The notes under the pieces are model-generated. The model worked only from the letters and a program-made list of their open reading frames with translations. It searched no databases and was not told where the DNA came from. The translations under genes and the position numbers were made by a program. From assembly GCF_001824475.1 (NCBI RefSeq), contig NZ_MHXN01000003.1:147526-211525 (forward strand): a DNA stretch of 64,000 bases. The letters are read 5' to 3'. How positions within the stretch are numbered: position 1 is the first letter of the stretch; each line of letters begins with the position of its first letter. Below, piece after piece: positions 51,067 through 58,526 of the stretch. The stretch comes from Phenylobacterium sp. RIFCSPHIGHO2_01_FULL_69_31. GTDB lineage: Bacteria; Pseudomonadota; Alphaproteobacteria; Caulobacterales; Caulobacteraceae.

Positions 51067-51097
51067 TAGCAAAGAAAGTCCGGCGTGGGCGCCTAAG
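51067..51097 (+). promoter_or_regulatory. shared locus promoter element C (class I aminotransferase)
   Basis: TAGCAAAGAAAGTCCGGCG at 51067-51085 matches the consensus at about 15 of 19; CCTAAG at 51092-51097 is the -10-like box. Confidence 0.58.
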
Positions 51098-51141
51098 CTA
51101 GGAGCACTCGCCGAAGTAGGGCGGCGGCTAGGGATCCTTCT

Positions 51142-52329
51142 TTGACTTCTGTCCACTTGCCAGGCGCGGACGGCGCACAGCCGACAGATGCGCCCGACGA
51201 TCTGTTCGCCGCGCCGTCCTACGCCGACTGGGGCCGCGCCGCGGTGCGCGTCCGCGAGTCCGGCGCCGATGTGGCCATGCTGTGGGACAGCACGATCGCC
51301 GAGCCGACCGAGGCCCTGGTCGATGTGGTGCGCGCGGCGTTCTCGCCCGCTGTGACGTCACGCTATGTGAGCGTGTTCGCCGACGGCAACCGCTTCGCCG
51401 TCGAGGCGCTCGCGCGCCGCTATGGCCTGTCGGCGGACCGGATCATGACGACCACCGGCGCCACCTCGGCGCTGGGCCTGGCGCTAAAGGCGCTGGCGGC
51501 GCCCGGGGACCGCGTGCTGGTCGAGCAGCCGGGGTTCGACGTCCTGGCCCACCAGGCCCGCGCCGCGGGGCTGTTGGTGGGCGAGGTCGCCCGTCCGGCG
51601 CCCGACTATCGCATCGACCTGGAGGACCTCGCCGCCAGGCTCACGCCCCGCACGCGGGCCGTGGTGATCACCAATCTGCACAATCCCACCGGCGCGCGCC
51701 TGGAGCCAGCCGAGCTCGCCGCCATCGCCGCCGTGGTCGCCAGGGCCGGCGCGGTGCTGGTGGTGGACGAGGTCTATGCCGACTTCGCCGCGGACACCGG
51801 GGCGCCGCCGGCTGGAACACTGGCGCCCAACATCCTCACGGTCTCCAGCCTGACCAAGGTCTTCGGCCTCTTCTCGCTCAAGTTCGGCTGGTTGGCGGGC
51901 GATGCCGCCCTGGTCGCCCGCATCCGCGCAAGCGCTCCCGACGGCGACATCGGCGTCTCCAAGCTCTCGCACGCCGTCGCCGCCCTGGTGCTGGAGAGCC
52001 CGCGCCCGTTCGAAGCCCATTGGCAGGGCACCCTCGCGGCCACGCGGCCGGTGATGGAGCGCCACGCGGCCGCCCTGGTCGGCGGCGGGCTGGTGTCCGG
52101 AGACCTGCCCGCGCACGGCTGCATGTACTTTCCGAGGGTCGTTGGGACCGACGACACGCGGGCCCTGGCGCGCCGGCTGTTCGGCGAGTTCGGCGTGCTC
52201 GTGGCGCCCGGGGAATACTTCGGCGCTCCCGGCCATATCCGGATCGGTTTCGGCGGCGACCCGGAGGCGCTCGATAAGGGGCTGCAGCGCCTGAGGGCCG
52301 GCCTCGACGCGCTGCGCCCGACGGCCTAG
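51142..52329 (+). CDS. class I/II PLP aminotransferase
   Basis: 395 aa from a TTG start with AGGGA 7 nt upstream and the -10 of element C about 45 nt before. Fold-type I features are TTTGATSALGLAL, NLHNPTGARL (PLP-binding Asn), VVDEVYADF and PLP Lys K239 in SSLTKVFGL. It transaminates an amino acid in the cytoplasm; substrate unknown. It is grouped with the peptidase locus by its promoter element. Its stop interlocks with the convergent SDR stop. Confidence 0.85.
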   Translation: MTSVHLPGADGAQPTDAPDDLFAAPSYADWGRAAVRVRESGADVAMLWDSTIAEPTEALVDVVRAAFSPAVTSRYVSVFADGNRFAVEALARRYGLSADRIMTTTGATSALGLALKALAAPGDRVLVEQPGFDVLAHQARAAGLLVGEVARPAPDYRIDLEDLAARLTPRTRAVVITNLHNPTGARLEPAELAAIAAVVARAGAVLVVDEVYADFAADTGAPPAGTLAPNILTVSSLTKVFGLFSLKFGWLAGDAALVARIRASAPDGDIGVSKLSHAVAALVLESPRPFEAHWQGTLAATRPVMERHAAALVGGGLVSGDLPAHGCMYFPRVVGTDDTRALARRLFGEFGVLVAPGEYFGAPGHIRIGFGGDPEALDKGLQRLRAGLDALRPTA

Positions 52330-53120
52330 CTCATGCCGCCGCCGATGTCGCGGTCCCGCGCGTCGCCGAGCTGGGAGCCGCCATCGCAGTCCAGGATCGT
52401 CCCGCTCACATAGGCCGCCGACGAGCTCACCAGGAAGACCGCGCTCTCGGCCACCTCGCCGACTTCGCCGAACCGGCGCAGCGGAATCCGCGCGGTGATC
52501 GCCCGGTCGCTCTCCGGCGTCGGGCTGAGCCGCGCCATGCCCTCGGTGCCCGCGATGGGGCCGGGCGAGATGCCGTTCACCCGCACGCCGGCCGGCCCCC
52601 ACTCCATGGCCAGCACGCGGATCAACTGGTTGATGCCCGCCTTCGCCGCGCAAACATGGGCCTGCATCATCGCGGGGTTCACGGCCTGCCCGGCCGTGAT
52701 GGCGATCAGGGACGCGCCCGGCCGGTTCAGGAGGTCGTAGCAGGCGCGGAAGACGTTGAAGGTGCCGTTCAGGTCGATGTCGACCACGGTCTTGAAGCCG
52801 TTGGCCGACATCCCGAGGGCGGGGGCCACGAAGTTGCCGGCGGCGCCCGACACCACGATGTCCAGCGGCCCGAGTTGGCCGGCCGCCTCTTCCAGCGCCC
52901 CGCGGATCTGGCCGTAGTCGCGCACGTCGCACGACAGGCCGATCGCCCCGCGACCGATCTCCGCGGCCGCATTGGCGGCCTTCTCGGCGTTGCGGCCGGC
53001 CACCGCGACCTTGGCCCCGAGCTCGGCGTAGCGCTTGGCGATCCCCAGATTGATGCCGCTGGTGCCGCCCGCCACGAAGGCCGTCTTGCCGGCCAGCAGA
53101 TTGTCCTTGAAGGCGCTCAT
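52326..53120 (-). CDS. SDR oxidoreductase, 2,4-dienoyl-CoA-reductase-like
   Basis: 264 aa classical SDR. The cofactor motif is GGTSGINLGIA. The usual Tyr of YxxxK appears replaced: the segment reads HVCAAKAGINQLIR, with Lys present and no Tyr four before it. ISPGPIAGTEGMARL resembles the DECR2-type dienoyl-CoA reductases, which also lack the classical Tyr. It probably handles unsaturated acyl-CoA esters, which fits the acyl-CoA dehydrogenase pair nearby. Confidence 0.8.
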   Translation of the reverse strand: MSAFKDNLLAGKTAFVAGGTSGINLGIAKRYAELGAKVAVAGRNAEKAANAAAEIGRGAIGLSCDVRDYGQIRGALEEAAGQLGPLDIVVSGAAGNFVAPALGMSANGFKTVVDIDLNGTFNVFRACYDLLNRPGASLIAITAGQAVNPAMMQAHVCAAKAGINQLIRVLAMEWGPAGVRVNGISPGPIAGTEGMARLSPTPESDRAITARIPLRRFGEVGEVAESAVFLVSSSAAYVSGTILDCDGGSQLGDARDRDIGGGMS

Positions 53121-53217
53121 GGTTTCCTCGTCCCAACGGTGTCTGTGCAGCCCCCATCGGGGCCGCCTGTCTCGGCGTCAGTCAACGTCGATCCCCCGGC
53201 GGCGGGACTATTTCGTC

Positions 53218-54021
53218 CTAGTCTTCGTTCGGAATGGCCAGCAGCGCCCCGCAGGCCTTGCAGTGCACCGCGTCGGGCTCGTGCCGCATCAGCCCGCAGG
53301 TCTCGCAGGCGAAGCGCACCTTGTAGGGGCGCATCAGCGTCTGGGCGAACCGGACGAACAGGGTGATGCCGCTGATCATGATCACGATGGTAAGCAGCTT
53401 GCCCCACGTCCCGGGCAGGGTGATGTCGCCGAACCCGGTGGTGGTGAGCGTCGTGACGGTGAAGTACAGCGCGTCCACATAGCCATCCAGGCCGGGGTGC
53501 GTGCGCGCGAAGCCGGCGTACACGAACCCGGTGGTCACGAACACGAAGGTCACAAGGGTGGCCAGCGACTTGGTGACGTCCTCCACCCGCGTGTCGTCGT
53601 AGCGGCGTCCGATCGTGGTCCAGAACAGCTCGCTATGGGCCAGCGACCAGAGCCGCAGCACCCGCAGGAAGGCCAGGTTGAACAGCCACAGGGGGAACAA
53701 GAGCGTGAGAAGCACGAACAGGTCCACCCAGACGCTGAAGCGCCGGAAGAAGGTCCGGAGGCTGGCGTCCGCGAGCGCCCGGGCGCCGATCTCCACCGCG
53801 ACGAGCAGCGCTACGGCGTAGTCGACCACCAGGTAGGCGGGATAGTCGCGCAAGAAGGGCGAGGCGATGAAGAAGGCGATCAACAGCACGTCGATCGCAA
53901 TGATCCAGAGGCGGAAGCGGACCGCTCCCGGCGACTTGCCGTGGTAGAGTTCGCGCAGGCGCACCCGCAGCCTGGGCAACGCCCGACGTCTTCCCGGATC
54001 CTCCACCGTCGAACCTGCCAC
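53218..54021 (-). CDS. two-pore-domain-type K+ channel with C-terminal zinc ribbon
   Basis: 267 aa from GTG 54021 (AGGAG 5 nt upstream). It is an ion-channel protein with an N-terminal voltage-sensor-like set of helices, then the pore helix and selectivity filter TTTGFGD. The cytoplasmic C-terminus ends with a CxxC...CxxC zinc ribbon (CETCGLMRHEPDAVHCKACGA). TGFGD rather than TVGYG suggests K+ channel selectivity with a variant filter. A zinc ribbon on a bacterial channel is uncommon. Confidence 0.8.
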   Translation of the reverse strand: MAGSTVEDPGRRRALPRLRVRLRELYHGKSPGAVRFRLWIIAIDVLLIAFFIASPFLRDYPAYLVVDYAVALLVAVEIGARALADASLRTFFRRFSVWVDLFVLLTLLFPLWLFNLAFLRVLRLWSLAHSELFWTTIGRRYDDTRVEDVTKSLATLVTFVFVTTGFVYAGFARTHPGLDGYVDALYFTVTTLTTTGFGDITLPGTWGKLLTIVIMISGITLFVRFAQTLMRPYKVRFACETCGLMRHEPDAVHCKACGALLAIPNED

Positions 54022-54113
54022 CCGCGCTCCTGCCTTGGCCGTGAACCCTTGAAGCGCCGGCGGGTTCAACAGACCGCCGCGCACCCTCGCGCAGGCCTGG
54101 AAGGAGTACAACC

Positions 54114-54296
54114 ATGCCCGCCAAGTCCGCCGCCCAGCAAAAGGCCGCCGGCGCCGCGCTTTCGGCCAAGCGGGGTGACACGCCCAAGAGCAAGCTTCAG
54201 GGCGCGTCGAAGTCGATGACGTCGATGTCCGAGAAGGAGCTTGAGAAGATGGCCCACACCAAGCGCAAGGGTAAGCCCGAGCACGTCAAACACTGA
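54114..54296 (+). CDS. DUF3008-family small basic protein
   Basis: 60 aa, Lys-rich. It matches the DUF3008 pattern: PAKSAAQQKAAGAALSAKRG at the N-terminus and TKRKGKPEHVKH at the end. AAGGAG lies 8 nt before the ATG. Function is unknown; similar proteins occur widely in proteobacteria. Both flanking genes lie on the opposite strand, so it is monocistronic. Confidence 0.85.
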   Translation: MPAKSAAQQKAAGAALSAKRGDTPKSKLQGASKSMTSMSEKELEKMAHTKRKGKPEHVKH

Positions 54297-54308
54297 CGCC
54301 GGCGCAGC

Positions 54309-55382
54309 TCAGGCCGCCAACCCCTGAAGCCGTGCGGCGATCTCCCGCACCTTTTCAGGGCCGCCCAGCAGCTGGCGGTTCTGCCCGATGCGCTTGAACC
54401 AGTAGTGCAGGCCCAGCAGGTCGGTCATGCCGATGCCGCCGTGCACTTCGGTCGCGGTGCGGGCGATGAAGCGGCCGATTTCCGACAGATGCGCCTTGGC
54501 GTGGGCGGCCATCAGCGGCGCCTCGTCCGGCGCGTGGTCGAAGGCGTAGGCCGCGTACCAGACCAGCGCCCGCGCCGGCTCCAGTTCCGCCGCCATCTCG
54601 GCGCAGAGGTGTTTCACGGCCTGGAAGCTGCCGATCGTGCGGCCGAACTGCCTGCGCTCCTTGGCATAGGCCACGGCCTTCGCGAGCATGGCCTCGGCGG
54701 CGCCCAGGGTGTCGGCGGCCAGGACGATCCAGGCCGCGTCGCGGAGGCGGTCGAGCGCCTGGTTCGAAGCGAGCGCTTCTGCGGGCGTGTCCGCGAAATT
54801 GAGCTCGGTAAGCCGCCGCGTGGCGTCGATGCCGGGCATGGGTTCGGCCGCCTCGGCGCTGTGGGCCAGGTGTAGGCCGCCTGCCCTGTCGGCCACCACC
54901 AGCAGGTCGACGCCGGCGGCGTCCAGGGCAAACAGCGCCTTGCCATTGAGCCGCCCGGCCGAGGCCGTCACGCCCGCGCCGTCGCGCGCCCCCGCCACCG
55001 GCTCCGAGATCGCGACTCCGGCGGTCGCCTTGCCGGCCGCCAGTTGCGGCAGCCATCGGGCCTGTTGCGCAGAGCTCCCGCCCAGCTTCAGCGCCAGCGG
55101 CGCCAGCACCGCAGAGCCCAGGAAGGGAGTCGGCGCCACGACCCGGCCCAGCGCCTCGGCGGCCAGCGCCGCCTCCAGCATCCCGAGCCCCAGCCCGCCG
55201 TGCTCCTCGGCGATCGTCAGCCCCGGCAGTCCCAGTTCGGCCAGTCCCGCCCAGATGTCCGGCGCGGCCGCCTCGCCCTCGTCTGCGAACCGGCGCACCC
55301 GCTCCAGGGGCGAAAGATCGCCGAGCGCCCGGTTCAGGCTGTCCTGCAGCATCGTCTGGTCTTCGGAGAGCGCGAACCGCAT
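54309..55382 (-). CDS. acyl-CoA dehydrogenase, shorter partner
   Basis: 357 aa ACAD fold (N-terminal helices, FAD beta domain, C-terminal helices with ERRQFGRTIGSFQAVKH and TEVHGGIGMTDL). It starts directly after the stop of the longer ACAD. Pairs of unlike ACAD genes often make alpha2beta2 heterotetramers that act on bulky acyl-CoA such as steroid side chains. Substrate unknown. Confidence 0.88.
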   Translation of the reverse strand: MRFALSEDQTMLQDSLNRALGDLSPLERVRRFADEGEAAAPDIWAGLAELGLPGLTIAEEHGGLGLGMLEAALAAEALGRVVAPTPFLGSAVLAPLALKLGGSSAQQARWLPQLAAGKATAGVAISEPVAGARDGAGVTASAGRLNGKALFALDAAGVDLLVVADRAGGLHLAHSAEAAEPMPGIDATRRLTELNFADTPAEALASNQALDRLRDAAWIVLAADTLGAAEAMLAKAVAYAKERRQFGRTIGSFQAVKHLCAEMAAELEPARALVWYAAYAFDHAPDEAPLMAAHAKAHLSEIGRFIARTATEVHGGIGMTDLLGLHYWFKRIGQNRQLLGGPEKVREIAARLQGLAA

Positions 55383-56549
55383 TCAGGCCTCCACGGTCTT
55401 GGGTTCGCGCGGCATGCCCAGCCCGCGCTCCGAGATGATGTTCTTCTGGATCTGGGCGGTGCCGCCGCCGATGATCAGGCCCAGGTCGAACATGTAGTTC
55501 CACTGCCATCGGCCCTTGGCCCGCAGGTGCGGCCCGTCCTGGTAAAGGATGCCCAGCTCGCCCAGGGCGTCGATGGCGAGCGCCGCCACCTGATGGTTCA
55601 GCTCGCAGCCCTGCAGCTTCACGACGAGGCGCGCCAGGCCGGCTGTGTCGTCCGTCATGGTCCGCAGGCCGTTGAACTTCATCGACAGCACGCGCGCCTG
55701 CAGCTGCATCAGCCGGTCGCGGAAGATGGGGTTGTCGATGATCCGCTGGCCGTCGACCGTCTCGGTGGTCATGAGCTCGATCAGCGACTTCAGCCGCGCC
55801 TCGGTGGCGTTGGGGTCGCCCAGCATCCCCCGCTCGTGCTTCAGCGTGGTGTTGGCCACCTGCCAGCCCCGCCCCCGCCCGCCGACCACATTGGCCTGCG
55901 GCACGCGCACGTCGGTGAAGAACACCTCGTTGAACTCGGCCTGACCCGTCATGGTCTTCAGAGGCCGCACCTCGATCCCTGGCGTATCCATCGCGAAGAG
56001 TACGTAGGAGATGCCCTCGTGTTTCGGCTTGTCGGGCTCCGTGCGCACCAGGCAGAACATCATCTGCGCCTGAGCCGCCGTACTTGTCCAAATTTTCGAA
56101 CCACTTATCAGGAAATCGTCACCGTCCTCGACCGCCTTAGTCTGCAGGTTGGCGAGATCAGACCCCGCGCCCGGCTCGGAGTAGCCCTGGCACCAGATGA
56201 TCTCGCCGCTCAGCGTCGGCGGGATCCAGCGCCGCTTCTGTTCCTCCGTCCCCATCTCGAGCAAGGTCGGGACAAGCATCGAGATCCCCTGCCCGCTCAT
56301 CCCGCGGGGCGCGCCGGCCGCGATGAATTCCTCGGCGATGATCCGCGCCTTCAGACCGTCCGGCTCGGCGCCGAAGCCGCCGTACGCGCGGGGGATGGTC
56401 CGCGCCGCATAGCCGTTGTCGATCAACAGCCGCTGCCAGCCCTTCGGGTCCTTCGGGGCGCCACCCTCGTGCTCGGCCTTGTGGGCGTCCAGGAAGGCGC
56501 GCACCTCGTCGCGGAAGGCCGCCAGTTCCGGCGTCAGCGTCAGGTCCAT
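55383..56549 (-). CDS. acyl-CoA dehydrogenase, longer partner
   Basis: 388 aa from ATG 56549. It has the ACAD FAD/substrate signature WCQGYSEPGAGSDLA, SKIWTSTAAQA and LKHERG, with a likely catalytic Glu. It lies immediately upstream of, and abuts, the shorter ACAD, so a heteromeric enzyme is likely. An in-frame upstream ATG (56624) is rejected because the family alignment begins at MDLTLTPEL. Confidence 0.9.
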   Translation of the reverse strand: MDLTLTPELAAFRDEVRAFLDAHKAEHEGGAPKDPKGWQRLLIDNGYAARTIPRAYGGFGAEPDGLKARIIAEEFIAAGAPRGMSGQGISMLVPTLLEMGTEEQKRRWIPPTLSGEIIWCQGYSEPGAGSDLANLQTKAVEDGDDFLISGSKIWTSTAAQAQMMFCLVRTEPDKPKHEGISYVLFAMDTPGIEVRPLKTMTGQAEFNEVFFTDVRVPQANVVGGRGRGWQVANTTLKHERGMLGDPNATEARLKSLIELMTTETVDGQRIIDNPIFRDRLMQLQARVLSMKFNGLRTMTDDTAGLARLVVKLQGCELNHQVAALAIDALGELGILYQDGPHLRAKGRWQWNYMFDLGLIIGGGTAQIQKNIISERGLGMPREPKTVEA

Positions 56550-56686
56550 GGCCCGTCCCGTTGGTTTCCTCAGGGCGCACTGCATCGGGTTTCGATGGCC
56601 GGCGCAACGGCGCCCCGGCGTCAACCCCGCGCCGCAACGCTGGCGCCCCGCGGCCGTTTCAGGTCAAGTCACCCGCGGAGGAGCCC

Positions 56687-58045
56687 ATGCCCACACGCCG
56701 TCTTGTCCGCGCCCTGCCGCTGCTCGCCTTCCTGGCCGCCGCCGGCTGCTCCAGCGGGTCCAGCGATCCCTTCGTGGGTTTCGGCCCCAACCCCCCGCTG
56801 AAGGCGCCGAACAAGAGCCTGATCCCCACCATCGGCGTGCCCGACGTCGTGGGCTGGTCCGCCGGCGCTGCGCCCAAGGCGCCGCCGGGGTTCACCGTAA
56901 CCCGTTTCGCCGAAGGCCTGGACCATCCGCGCTGGCTGCTGGTGCTGCCGAACGGCGATGTCCTCGCGGCGCTATCGGCCACCGAACCCAGCAAGGCCGG
57001 CAAGTCGAACCAGGGGATCAAAGGCTTCTTCCAGAAGATGCTCATGAAGAAGGTCGGCTCGGCCAAGCCCAGCGCCAACCGGATCGTCCTGATGCGCGAC
57101 GCCGACGGCGACGGCGTGGCCGAGACCAAGACCAACTTCGCCAGCGGGCTCAAGCAACCCTTCGGCATGACCCTCGTCGGCGGGCTGCTCTATGTGGCCA
57201 ATTCCGATGGGGTGGTGGCCTTCCCCTACCAGCCCGGCGCGACCGCCGTGCCCGGCTCGGGGACCAAGGTGTTCGACCTGCCGGGGCCGCCCATCAACCA
57301 CCATTGGACCAAGAACGTCGTCGCCAGCCCCGACGGGACCAAAATCTACGCCACCGTCGGGTCGAACTCGAACATCGGCGAGAACGGGATGGAGAACGAG
57401 CAGGGCCGCGCCGCGATCTGGGAGCACGACCTGCGGACCGCGAAGACGCGCATCTTCGCCACCGGCCTGCGCAATCCGAACGGCATCGACTTCGAACCGA
57501 CCACGGGCGTGATGTGGACGGTGGTCAACGAGCGCGACGAGATCGGCAACGACCTGCCGCCGGACTATATGACCAGCGTCCGCGAAGGCGGCTTCTACGG
57601 CTGGCCGTACAGCTACTGGGGACAAAACGTCGACGAGCGGGTCAAGCCGCAGAACCCCTCGCTGGTGGCCTCGGCGCTGAAGCCGGACTACGGCCTTGGG
57701 CCGCACACCGCCTCGCTGGGCCTGACCTTCTACCGGGCCGACGCGTTTCCGGCGGCGTACAAGGGCGGCGCGTTCATCGGCCAGCACGGGTCGTGGAACC
57801 GCAAGCCGCTGAACGGCTACCGCGTCGTGTTCGTACCCTTCGCGGGCGGGCGGCCCCAGATGCCCCCGCAGGCCTTCCTCACCGGCTTCCTCAACGACGA
57901 CGACAAGATCCAGGGGCGGCCGGTGGGCGTGGTCGTGGACGCGCGGGGCGCCCTGCTGGTGGCCGACGACGTGGGCGGCATCGTGTGGCGCGTGGCGCCC
58001 GCCGCCGCAGCGGCAGGCGCCACGCCGGGCGTCAGCCCATCTTGA
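56687..58045 (+). CDS. sorbosone-dehydrogenase-like (GSDH) lipoprotein
   Basis: 452 aa. The lipobox LAAAGCSSG puts the lipidated Cys near residue 19-20. The rest is a six-bladed propeller of the soluble glucose/sorbosone dehydrogenase family (FAEGLDHPRWLLVLPNGDVL, FATGLRNPNGIDFEP, GGFYGWPYSYWG, IGQHGSWNR). Such proteins bind PQQ in the periplasm and oxidise sugars or aldehydes. GGAGGAG precedes ATG 56687. It is convergent with, and overlaps, the VOC gene by 14 bp. Confidence 0.87.
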   Translation: MPTRRLVRALPLLAFLAAAGCSSGSSDPFVGFGPNPPLKAPNKSLIPTIGVPDVVGWSAGAAPKAPPGFTVTRFAEGLDHPRWLLVLPNGDVLAALSATEPSKAGKSNQGIKGFFQKMLMKKVGSAKPSANRIVLMRDADGDGVAETKTNFASGLKQPFGMTLVGGLLYVANSDGVVAFPYQPGATAVPGSGTKVFDLPGPPINHHWTKNVVASPDGTKIYATVGSNSNIGENGMENEQGRAAIWEHDLRTAKTRIFATGLRNPNGIDFEPTTGVMWTVVNERDEIGNDLPPDYMTSVREGGFYGWPYSYWGQNVDERVKPQNPSLVASALKPDYGLGPHTASLGLTFYRADAFPAAYKGGAFIGQHGSWNRKPLNGYRVVFVPFAGGRPQMPPQAFLTGFLNDDDKIQGRPVGVVVDARGALLVADDVGGIVWRVAPAAAAAGATPGVSPS

Positions 58046-58403
58046 AGACGCAGACCTTGTTGCCGTCCGGGTCGCGGAAATAGGCGCCGTAGAAGGTCGG
58101 CAGGCGCTGGCCGGGCGGGCCGTCGCAGACACCGCCAGCCGCCATGGCCGCAGCGTAGGCCTCGTCCACCTGCTCCTTGGACGCGGCCGGCAGGCCGAAC
58201 ATGCTGCCATTGCCAGCGGTGGCCGGCTGTTCGTCGTAGGGCTTGCTGACGGCGATCATGCCGGGCGTCGCGCTGCTGCCGTAGAACTGCATCCGGTCGC
58301 CGTTGGCGAACGTGCGCTTGCCGCCCAGCGGGGCAAGCACGGCGTCGTAGAACTTGGTCGCCTTCTCGAGGTCGTTGGTGCCGATGGTCGCGTAGCCGAT
58401 CAT
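58032..58403 (-). CDS. glyoxalase/VOC-superfamily protein
   Basis: 123 aa VOC protein with MIGYATIGTNDLEKATKFY and YGAYFRDPDGNKVCVFKMG. It overlaps the 3' end of the propeller lipoprotein gene by 14 bp on the opposite strand. Function unknown. Confidence 0.85.
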   Translation of the reverse strand: MIGYATIGTNDLEKATKFYDAVLAPLGGKRTFANGDRMQFYGSSATPGMIAVSKPYDEQPATAGNGSMFGLPAASKEQVDEAYAAAMAAGGVCDGPPGQRLPTFYGAYFRDPDGNKVCVFKMG

Positions 58404-58526
58404 TTTGGGAATCCCCCTTTGAATTCGGCGACCCTAGCCGATGACCTGTGCGGAAGCGCAAGCGCTGCGTGACGGGAGGCCACGCGCCGGTCCACTATCG
58501 CCGCAACCATGCGACGGAGGGGCGGA

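Noticed and set aside
53190-53217. A faint copy of the locus element upstream of the dienoyl-CoA-reductase-like SDR
   Set aside because: ACGAAATAGTCCCG lacks the A-rich core and a -10 at the right distance; not included in the six.
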